From the NCBI GenBank assembly GCA_001717025.1, contig MAGU01000037.1, positions 585-36,091 of the forward strand: DNA of 35,507 nucleotides. The letters run 5' to 3'. A program made the position numbers and the translations under genes. Of the stretch, positions 18,084 through 24,407 are shown in pieces. The notes beneath the pieces were generated by a model. The model was given only the letters and a program-made list of their open reading frames with translations, had not been told where the DNA came from and ran no database searches. Position 1 is the first letter of the stretch, and every line of letters begins with the position of its first letter. The DNA is from Candidatus Methanomethylicus oleisabuli. GTDB lineage: Archaea; Thermoproteota; Methanomethylicia; Methanomethylicales; Methanomethylicaceae.

Positions 18084-19583
18084 TTATGCTATTAGCAAGA
18101 ATAGCCAGATTGGGATAATAGTGACATTCCCACGAACTTCCAATGTTTCTTTTGACAGCACAATTGCGTTTGGAGATTCAGTCATTTTCTTGAAATCTAT
18201 AACACCATAGAGGTCTCTGCTTGTTATTTTAGTTTGATATTTGACTTCAACAGCGACTGGTTTGGGTAAACCTTGCTTTAGAATGAAGTCAACTTCCCGA
18301 TCCTTTTTGCCTCGCCAATACATAACTGAATCTTCAGAGCAAAAAAGTTGTTTTTGTTCACATAGCCGGAATGATAGGCGCGCCATGTGGTCTGCTGCAA
18401 TTCCTTCGACTAGAGCACCTACTTTCTCAGGGTCCGCTAGATATTCCATAGTGGACTCGAACGGTTTCTTTCCACTAAGCCACGCCCTCATTGCATGCAA
18501 GAAGAAGGGATCGGTGAAGTAAACTTTCTTTTCCTTTTGGTAAGCTGGTTTGTTTCTGTTTGTGTCATAGCAAAACAGGTAATGAAGCACGAAGCTATCG
18601 CTTAGTGTGTCTATGTATTCAGCGACCGTGTTGTGGCTAGCTATGTCTGTGCCCTGTCTGAGGGTATTCCAACCGATAGGGGTTCCAGATGTTTCAAGAA
18701 CTCGACTTATTACTTGTCTTAGGTATGTTTCTCTTTTTCCCCATTTTGCCAAGTCCCCAAGAACGACATCTACGTATGTTTTGTAAATATTCTCAGAGAT
18801 TTCATTATGCTTTAGGTATTCGTCAGCAACTCGGGCTATTCCCCCCGTTAAAAGAAAGCTTTGGAAGAGCTTTTGCAACTCTCTTGAGAGGAATGAAAGT
18901 TCTTTTATCTCTTGTGGGATTTCACCATTAAGTAATGTTAGAAGGGCTGCTTTTCGGTTTTCCCATGAAAGCATACGATTCTGCTTTATTGTTTCATTGA
19001 CGTCTTTGCTTAGTATCTCAGCGTATTCTGCGAATTTCATAGGTAGCATAATTTTATCAAGCAGGTCTTTTGCTTCGCCCCGTCTTCCAGGGAGTTTTTC
19101 TGAGGCTTTCTTTATGTCTATTGTGTGAGAGCCTGTTAGAATCAAAGTGGTTAGTGTTAAACTGTCTTTATCGGCTAGGAATTTGATTGCTTTTTGCCAG
19201 TCTTTAACTGATGAAACTTCGTCAATTAAGAGGTAGGCGCGTTGTTTTTTATCAGGTCTTACCGATTCAAGGTATGCTGATATTGTTTCTGCTAGTGTTT
19301 TTGGGTTGTCGATTAGATCACATGTGAAGTAGAAAATGTTTCGCGGGGGCACCTTCTGGTTAATTAGGTCTCTTATCATGTCTTTGAGGAGCGTCGTTTT
19401 TCCAACTTGGCGTGGCCCTCTCAAGGTGTAAACTGCATCAGTATCAAGATCAAAGGTGTGTTTTATTCTCGGTACCCAGCAGACTTTGGATTTTGCGAGG
19501 GTAACGATTCTTTTGTCTTGTAATATATCCTCGGGCTTTCTCCACCAAGGATTTTGATCCATAAGCTCAATAGATGTTGACAT
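18084..19583 (-). CDS. AAA_14/DUF4143-type ATP-binding protein with C-terminal PD-(D/E)XK motif
   Basis: A 499-residue ATPase of the archaeal/bacterial AAA_14-DUF4143 group, a family of unclear function spread by transfer. Walker A is GPRQVGKTTLL (56-66), Walker B is AYLLIDEVSS (116-125), and a sensor-like LILTGSH (147-153) follows. The winged-helix and DUF4143 region spans roughly 250-430. Near the C-terminus, DREVDFIL (Asp432) and AVEVKYQ (Glu446, Lys448) form a PD-(D/E)XK-like site. The ATG at 19583 lies about 30 bases from a TTTATAAA box, so the transcript is leaderless or nearly so. Codon use is strikingly AT-rich for this chromosome. It is the first gene of the two-gene islet beside tRNA-Ser, and an inverted repeat brackets its promoter. 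Confidence 0.88.
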   Translation of the reverse strand: MSTSIELMDQNPWWRKPEDILQDKRIVTLAKSKVCWVPRIKHTFDLDTDAVYTLRGPRQVGKTTLLKDMIRDLINQKVPPRNIFYFTCDLIDNPKTLAETISAYLESVRPDKKQRAYLLIDEVSSVKDWQKAIKFLADKDSLTLTTLILTGSHTIDIKKASEKLPGRRGEAKDLLDKIMLPMKFAEYAEILSKDVNETIKQNRMLSWENRKAALLTLLNGEIPQEIKELSFLSRELQKLFQSFLLTGGIARVADEYLKHNEISENIYKTYVDVVLGDLAKWGKRETYLRQVISRVLETSGTPIGWNTLRQGTDIASHNTVAEYIDTLSDSFVLHYLFCYDTNRNKPAYQKEKKVYFTDPFFLHAMRAWLSGKKPFESTMEYLADPEKVGALVEGIAADHMARLSFRLCEQKQLFCSEDSVMYWRGKKDREVDFILKQGLPKPVAVEVKYQTKITSRDLYGVIDFKKMTESPNAIVLSKETLEVRGNVTIIPIWLFLLIA

Positions 19584-19598
19584 GACTGTGGAATCTTA

Positions 19599-19628
19599 TT
19601 GACAGCTCATTTATAAATAGCTTGTCAA
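19599..19628 (-). promoter_or_regulatory. Promoter of the islet operon inside an inverted repeat (candidate operator)
   Basis: TTTATAAA (19610-19617) is the TATA box for the minus-strand ATPase gene, centred 30 bases from its ATG. It is bracketed by TTGACAGCT (19599-19607) and AGCTTGTCAA (19619-19628), which are inverted copies apart from one missing base. A dyad centred on a TATA box is where a dimeric repressor would block TBP. The regulator is not identified. Confidence 0.5.
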
Positions 19629-19713
19629 TGTACTTCCAGGTTCCTTATAACATACATATTGATTAAGCGGATCAAAAGAAATCAAGCGAGCATTGGAAAC
19701 AATTCAATATTAA

Positions 19714-19825
19714 TGGCGCCGGGGAAGGGATTCGAACCCTTGCTCCATCGAAATGGAACCGGCTTGCCTGTCCCACTCATCATAAGATCTCGAGGCCGGC
19801 GCTTTAACCGCTCAGCCACCCCGGC
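19714..19825 (-). tRNA. tRNA-Ser (CGA) with a 24-nt intron
   Basis: On the minus strand the acceptor GCCGGGG (from 19825) pairs with CCCCGGC (ending at 19718). The discriminator is G, and CCA is encoded (19716-19714). A long variable arm (TTCCATTTCGATGGA) shows a class II tRNA. The anticodon stem CCGGC pairs with GCCGG after removal of 19765-19788, giving the loop CTCGAGA with U33 followed by CGA at 19792-19790. An initial reading as Leu(GAG) is excluded because no U would precede the anticodon. The T arm is AAGGG-TTCGAAT-CCCTT. The intron is at 37/38. The 3' end serves as the proximal repeat of the islet. Confidence 0.93.
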
Positions 19826-19847
19826 GGATAGTGGATAATCCGTTAGG

Positions 19848-19858
19848 GTCTTCTTAAC
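19848..19858 (-). promoter_or_regulatory. Likely TATA region of tRNA-Ser
   Basis: Minus-strand GGTTAAGAAG lies with its centre about 27 bases upstream of the first tRNA base at 19825, the expected archaeal distance. The motif itself is only a weak TATA match. Confidence 0.35.
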
Positions 19859-19941
19859 CTTAACGCTTCTGCCTGGTGCCGGCCGCCGCCGCTGTGGAAA
19901 GGGCAATAAACCGCGCCCTCCATATAGTTCCATGATCAACG

Positions 19942-20373
19942 ATGGTCTACGAGTTCCTCGACCACAAGTCAGACGTCTACGTTCGAGTGGTGGCGCCCTC
20001 CATAAGCCGGGCCTTCGAGGAGGCGGCGTTAGCGACCTTCGCCGTCATGCTCGAGCCGCCTTCAGTGAGGTGCAAAAAGACCATCGACCTGAAGCTAGAG
20101 GCGACCGACCTAGAGCAGCTGCTTTACATGTGGGTAGACCGCCTCCTATACCACTTCGATGCCGATGGCTTTGCCCTCGCGAGGGCAGAGGTGAGGTCGC
20201 TGAGGCGCGCCCCAGCCGGAGGTTTCAGGCTATCGGCTCGGCTGCACGGGGAGGACTATGACCCTGAGTCGCACGGGCAGAAGGTGGGGGTCAAGGCAAT
20301 GACCTACTCTCTCATGAGCATATCCCGTGCCCCGTCAGGGGGAGTGGAGCTCCGATTCGTCCTAGACATCTGA
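19942..20373 (+). CDS. Archease, RtcB cofactor
   Basis: A 143-residue archease, the small protein that speeds guanylylation and multiple turnover of the RNA ligase RtcB. The N-terminal signature YEFLDHKSDVYVRV corresponds to the family's F-x-DHTAD motif, with Lys-Ser in place of Thr-Ala. The C-terminus has the expected GVKAMTYSLMSI and final FVLDI acidic segment. A CAATAAA element at 19904-19910 points to initiation near 19933, so the ATG at 19942 would have a very short leader. rtcB lies 74 bases downstream. The gene starts next to, and diverges from, the intron-containing tRNA-Ser. Confidence 0.95.
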   Translation: MVYEFLDHKSDVYVRVVAPSISRAFEEAALATFAVMLEPPSVRCKKTIDLKLEATDLEQLLYMWVDRLLYHFDADGFALARAEVRSLRRAPAGGFRLSARLHGEDYDPESHGQKVGVKAMTYSLMSISRAPSGGVELRFVLDI

Positions 20374-20447
20374 TCCATGCCCGAGCGGCGGTCGGGGATT
20401 GGAAGATTAATTACCCCGTTTCGACATTCTAAACCACGTGAGCTAAT

Positions 20448-21929
20448 ATGGCAACTGGAGAGGTGGCTGGCGTGCAGGGCGGGGGGATCCCGCTCAGGAA
20501 GATTCAGGACTGCATCTGGGAGATCCCCAAGTCTTTCAGTCCGGGCATGAACGTGCCCGGCAGGGTCTACGCAGACAACGACCTCATCCAGAAGATGTCC
20601 GAGGACCTCACCCTAACGCAGTGCGTGAACGTCGCCCACCTGCCCGGCATCCTCGGCAGCTCCATCGTCATGCCAGATGGGCACCAAGGATACGGCTTCC
20701 CCATTGGCGGGGTCGCCGCGTTCGGCATGGATGATGGCGTCATCTCGCCCGGCGGGGTCGGGTACGACATAAACTGCGGCGTGCGCCTCGTCCTCTCCAA
20801 CCTCGACGTAAAGGATGTGCGCCCCGCGCTTTCGAGGCTCGTCGATGCGCTCTTCACCGCCGTCCCCTCGGGCCTGGGCAGCAAGGGCGGCATACGCCTC
20901 TCCCACCCGGAGCTGAACGACGTCCTCGAGAGGGGCGTGCAGTGGGCAGTCGATAAGGGCTACGGCTACGAGGAGGACGCAAGGCGGTGCGAAGAGGGCG
21001 GGACCATGAAGACCGCCGACCACACGAAGGTCTCCGACGCCGCCCGCGGCAGGGGAGCCGGGCAGCTGGGGACGCTAGGGAGCGGCAACCACTTCCTGGA
21101 GGTCCAGGCGGTCGACAGGATATTCGACACGCGCGCCGCCAAGGCGTTCGGGGTCGAGCGCGAGGGGCAGGTGGTGGCAATGATACACTCCGGCTCCAGG
21201 GGGCTCGGCCACCAGGTCTGCAGCGACTACCTCCATGTGATGGAGCAGGCAGTGTCAAAATACGGTCTGAAGATCCCTGACAGGGAGCTGGCATGCGCCC
21301 CCGCTGGCAGCAGGGAGGCGTCCGACTACTTCGGCGCCATGAGCGCGGCGTGCAACTACGCGTGGGTCAACAGGCAGTGCATCATGCACTGGACTAGGCA
21401 GGCGTTCCAGAAGACGTTCCTGACCGACCCCGAGCGGCTGGGCATGCGCATGGTATACGACGTCGCACACAACCTGGCCAAGCGCGAGGAGCACGAGCAT
21501 GGGGGCAGGCGCAAGACGCTCTATGTCCACCGCAAGGGTTCCACGCGGGCATTCCCCGCAGGGCGGTCCGAGATACCCCAGGAGTACCGCGACATCGGTC
21601 AGCCAGTCATAATCCCGGGCAGCATGGGCACAGCGTCGTACCTTCTAGTCGGCGGACCGAGGTCGCTCGACCTCAGCTGGGGGTCGACCGCCCATGGCGC
21701 CGGCAGGTTCCTCAGCCGCGAGGCTGCGATAAGGAAGTACTGGGGCAGCGACGTCAAGAGGGACCTCGAGGGCAAGGGCATCCAGCTCCGCGCCGCAAAC
21801 ATCAGGGTAATCGCAGAGGAGGCGCCGGGCGCCTACAAGGACGTCGACAGGGTCGCTGCCGTCTCGAATATGCTTGGCATCGCCACGCTCGTAGCGAGGA
21901 TGGTTCCACTGGGCGTGACGAAGGGATGA
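20448..21929 (+). CDS. rtcB: RNA-splicing ligase RtcB
   Basis: A GTP- and Mn-dependent ligase that joins a 2',3'-cyclic phosphate or 3'-phosphate end to a 5'-hydroxyl, sealing tRNA exons after intron removal. The protein has 493 residues with no intein. Recognisable parts are MPDGHQGYGFPIGG, GGVGYDINCGVR with metal ligand Cys110, GTLGSGNHFLEV, HSGSRGLGHQV, HNLAKREEHE, HRKGSTRAFP and WGSTAHGAGR, in which His416 is the expected guanylylated nucleophile. A TTAATTA element at 20407-20413 may add a promoter between archease and rtcB. The stop overlaps the ATG of the MBL-fold gene by four bases. The three tRNA genes in this window all need this activity. Confidence 0.97.
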   Translation: MATGEVAGVQGGGIPLRKIQDCIWEIPKSFSPGMNVPGRVYADNDLIQKMSEDLTLTQCVNVAHLPGILGSSIVMPDGHQGYGFPIGGVAAFGMDDGVISPGGVGYDINCGVRLVLSNLDVKDVRPALSRLVDALFTAVPSGLGSKGGIRLSHPELNDVLERGVQWAVDKGYGYEEDARRCEEGGTMKTADHTKVSDAARGRGAGQLGTLGSGNHFLEVQAVDRIFDTRAAKAFGVEREGQVVAMIHSGSRGLGHQVCSDYLHVMEQAVSKYGLKIPDRELACAPAGSREASDYFGAMSAACNYAWVNRQCIMHWTRQAFQKTFLTDPERLGMRMVYDVAHNLAKREEHEHGGRRKTLYVHRKGSTRAFPAGRSEIPQEYRDIGQPVIIPGSMGTASYLLVGGPRSLDLSWGSTAHGAGRFLSREAAIRKYWGSDVKRDLEGKGIQLRAANIRVIAEEAPGAYKDVDRVAAVSNMLGIATLVARMVPLGVTKG

Positions 21930-22597
21930 CCGCCCCGAACGCGGCGCCCCAGCCGCTCGTATCGCGAATCGGCAGGTTCCTCGCCATCCACGAGGAGTCC
22001 TTCGCAGGCGCCGGCATCTCCTCGAACGTATACGTCACCGAGCATGACGGCAGGTACTACGTCTTCGACGCGAGCGGTAGCCCAGACCTTCTATCATACC
22101 TCGAGGCCGCCGGCATCAGCCGCGGATACATCGCAGGCGCCATCCTCACCCATGGGCACTACGACCACGTCACGGGGCTCAGGTCCCTCGCCGGGCTCGA
22201 CCTGCCCGTCTTCATCAGCAAGAGCGACGTGAAGCTGATGGAATCTACCGTGGGCAAGGTGGGCGCTAAGGGGTTTGAGAGCCCCGCGGGTGCGTCCGTG
22301 CTCGAGTCCCTCTCCCTGACGTCGATATCGACCCCGGGGCATACGCCTGGGAGCACCTGCTTCTACTCTGAGCGGGAGGGGCTCCTCATAAGCGGGGACA
22401 CTGTCTTCCCAGGGGGATACTTCGGCAGGACCGACCTCCCGGGGGGCAGCGATGCCGAGATGCTCGCCAGCCTCGAGCGGCTCTCCAAGCTGGGCGTGAG
22501 CATGATGCTGCCCGGTCACGACATGCCTCTGCTGGAGGGCGCCTCCGAGTCGATAAGGTCGTCGCTGGAATATGCCCGATCCCTGCTGAGGCCGTAG
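21926..22597 (+). CDS. MBL-fold metallo-hydrolase, glyoxalase II-like
   Basis: A 223-residue metallo-beta-lactamase fold protein with the full metal site: THGHYDH (His76, His78, Asp80, His81), His139 in TPGHTPGS, Asp158 in SGDTVF and His198 in LPGHD. This arrangement is shared by hydroxyacylglutathione hydrolases and by many uncharacterised archaeal thioester or phosphoester hydrolases. The substrate cannot be assigned. The ATGA overlap with rtcB implies coupled translation. That raises, without proving, a role linked to RNA end processing; chance operon membership is equally possible. Confidence 0.88.
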   Translation: MTAPNAAPQPLVSRIGRFLAIHEESFAGAGISSNVYVTEHDGRYYVFDASGSPDLLSYLEAAGISRGYIAGAILTHGHYDHVTGLRSLAGLDLPVFISKSDVKLMESTVGKVGAKGFESPAGASVLESLSLTSISTPGHTPGSTCFYSEREGLLISGDTVFPGGYFGRTDLPGGSDAEMLASLERLSKLGVSMMLPGHDMPLLEGASESIRSSLEYARSLLRP

Positions 22598-22643
22598 CCC
22601 GTCTGCCATGGCGTCCACTCCACAGCACAGCACAGGCATCCCG

Positions 22644-23576
22644 TCAGATCGCGGACGCCGCCTGCAACAGCCACGCCATCCCCATCGACATTATCGGTGT
22701 TGCCAGCCACATAACTGCAAGCTTGACCGCCGCCTGCCTGTTGAGGGCGCTAACGCCCTTCGCAAGACCGCCGCCCGCCACCCCTCCTACTATGGCATGG
22801 CTTATCGAGACTGGTATTCCGCCCTGCGTGAATATGTGGGCAATGAATGCCCCGCCGAACTGCGAGGCGAATGCGGTAGGCGGTCCAAGGTTGGACATCC
22901 CCTCCCCCACCGTCCGGGACACCCTCTCGCCCATGAGTATCCCGCCGGCTGCGCTTGCCGCCACCGCCGTCGTGATCGCCGCCGCCCAGCCAAGGTCGCT
23001 CGTCACCACGCCCGCAACCAGTCCCAGCGTATTCGCTCCGAAGCAGTATGCAGTGTAGAAGCTCGCCGCTATCGTCAGCACGCCGTAGACGAAGATCGTC
23101 CCACCGACGCTGTTCATGCTTCGCCTCCTCAAAATCTTGGAGATAATGAACGCCGCCCCAGCAGCAAGGAACGGCGTGGCCACCCACGATGCCAGCACGA
23201 CGACTATCCCTGAGGCGTTCAGCGGCACGCCGAGGAAGATGCCGCACCCTATGGACGCACCGTAGACTGCCTGCGTCATCGGCAGCGGCAGGCTGACCGC
23301 GGTGGCTATCAGCACCATCGCGAAGGTTACGCCCAGTACTATCTCCAGCGACGTGGTTGGCAGAGCCCCCAGGAGCGCCCTGCCCTGAACTGCACCGGCG
23401 AGCTTGTTCCCCTCAAGAAGTGCACCTAGCGCAAGCCCCGCCACAAATATGAGTATTCCGTACTTGTAGGAGGTGACCTTTGAGCCAGCCACGGTCCCTG
23501 CGGTGTTGCTGGCGTTGTTTGCCCCTGTAATGCCGACCGTCAGCACGGTCAGAACGATGAGGATGAGCGAGAGCAC
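22644..23576 (-). CDS. PiT-family inorganic phosphate transporter
   Basis: A 310-residue integral membrane protein with about eight to ten hydrophobic segments. GANNASN at residues 18-24 corresponds to the PiT signature GAND-x-AN, and a second inverted-repeat half carries GGAFIAHIFTQGGIPVS and SHAIVGG. It is predicted to import phosphate driven by H+ or Na+. GTG at 23576 is supported by GGTGGTT ahead of it. It lies 57 bases downstream of the DUF47 gene on the same strand, the common PhoU-like/PiT pairing. It converges on the MBL hydrolase with a gap of 46 bases. Confidence 0.92.
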   Translation of the reverse strand: MLSLILIVLTVLTVGITGANNASNTAGTVAGSKVTSYKYGILIFVAGLALGALLEGNKLAGAVQGRALLGALPTTSLEIVLGVTFAMVLIATAVSLPLPMTQAVYGASIGCGIFLGVPLNASGIVVVLASWVATPFLAAGAAFIISKILRRRSMNSVGGTIFVYGVLTIAASFYTAYCFGANTLGLVAGVVTSDLGWAAAITTAVAASAAGGILMGERVSRTVGEGMSNLGPPTAFASQFGGAFIAHIFTQGGIPVSISHAIVGGVAGGGLAKGVSALNRQAAVKLAVMWLATPIMSMGMAWLLQAASAI

Positions 23577-23633
23577 AGGCGAACCACCAGCGACCGATAA
23601 TGAAACTTGCTGCCAACCTTTAAAAAAGATGCC

Positions 23634-24305
23634 TCACGCGCCCGTCTTCACGATCATGGCGGTCAGCACGTCCGATGCCACCTCTGCCGCGTCTGCCACC
23701 ATGTCGAGCCCGAAGATGAAGTCCCTCATCTGTAGGTAGGAGAGCGTCGAGAGCCTCCTCTCGTTTGCCGTCAGGTGCTTTATAAGCTTGAGCTTCTGCT
23801 CGTCGAGCCCCTCCTCCCTCTTCTCGACCTCGTGGGCGATCTTGAGCGCTCCCTTGGCGTCCCTGTCGACCATGGCGATGGCATCCCTCAGGCGCCCGAC
23901 GATGTCGATCGTACCGGTTATCATACTCGTGATATCCGGGTTGCACTCGAACAAGATGCCCGCCTCATCCTCGGTCGGCTCCCTTGTGGCGATAACCCTC
24001 GCCGCATCCTTAGCCTTGTCGGCTATGCCATCGACCGCATCGATGAGTCTTAGGAAGTCCTCCTTCAGTCCGACGAACAGTACGCCGCAGTAGAGCCCGA
24101 CCTCGACCCTCCTCTTGACGTCGTCGGCATTGCGCTCCACCATCGCGATCTTCTCAGCCGCCCGGCTGACTGCCTCCCAGTCATTCTCCCTGCATGCCGC
24201 TACGATGTCTTTGAGCAGGCTGGTCGCCTCGCAGACCAGCGAGAGGTGCTCTTTGAGCTTATCGTTTACCCCCTTGAGAGGTAATGTTGATAGCCTCCTC
24301 CACAC
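23634..24305 (-). CDS. DUF47 PhoU-like protein, partner of the PiT transporter
   Basis: A 223-residue all-helical protein of the DUF47 family, related to PhoU, which typically sits beside PiT transporters and is thought to control them. Matching segments are the helices around KIAMVERNADDVKRRVEVGL, LRLIDAVDGIADKAKDAARV and the C-terminal FIFGLDMVADAAEVASDV. GTG at 24305 is chosen because GGTGAT stands eight bases before it and a minus-strand TATA-like GTTTATGG lies at 24339-24346. It is the first gene of the two-gene phosphate operon. Confidence 0.92.
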   Translation of the reverse strand: MWRRLSTLPLKGVNDKLKEHLSLVCEATSLLKDIVAACRENDWEAVSRAAEKIAMVERNADDVKRRVEVGLYCGVLFVGLKEDFLRLIDAVDGIADKAKDAARVIATREPTEDEAGILFECNPDITSMITGTIDIVGRLRDAIAMVDRDAKGALKIAHEVEKREEGLDEQKLKLIKHLTANERRLSTLSYLQMRDFIFGLDMVADAAEVASDVLTAMIVKTGA

Positions 24306-24338
24306 GCCTACGTATCACCCCTGAACTGCCGGCTCGCT

Positions 24339-24346
24339 CCATAAAC
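24339..24346 (-). promoter_or_regulatory. TATA-like element of the phosphate operon
   Basis: Minus-strand GTTTATGG lies about 38 bases before the GTG of the DUF47 gene. Initiation near 24317 would leave a short leader carrying the GGTGAT ribosome binding site. Confidence 0.4.
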
Positions 24347-24407
24347 TTACTCTGGCTGCCGACCCTTTGCCTTTGCCACCAATCATTTACTACCATCCCT
24401 AATTATG

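Larger units (their letters stand above)
16636..19730. mobile_element. AT-rich islet bounded by a tRNA-Ser repeat; possible decayed integrative element
   Basis: The segment lies between the 3' end of tRNA-Ser(CGA) and a degenerate copy of that same end in direct orientation. It contains only two genes, both on the minus strand: an AAA ATPase/DUF4143-type protein and an unrecognised 428-residue protein. Base composition, especially 18053-19700, is visibly more AT-rich than the flanking housekeeping genes, and third positions are much less GC-biased. No integrase, replication gene or second complete tRNA is visible, so it would be a non-autonomous or eroded insertion. The integration model is inference from the repeat, location and composition. 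Confidence 0.55.

Noticed and set aside
19714-19825. tRNA-Leu(GAG) reading of the class II tRNA
   Set aside because: U33 must precede the anticodon. Only CGA fits after the intron is removed, and the G discriminator suits Ser.
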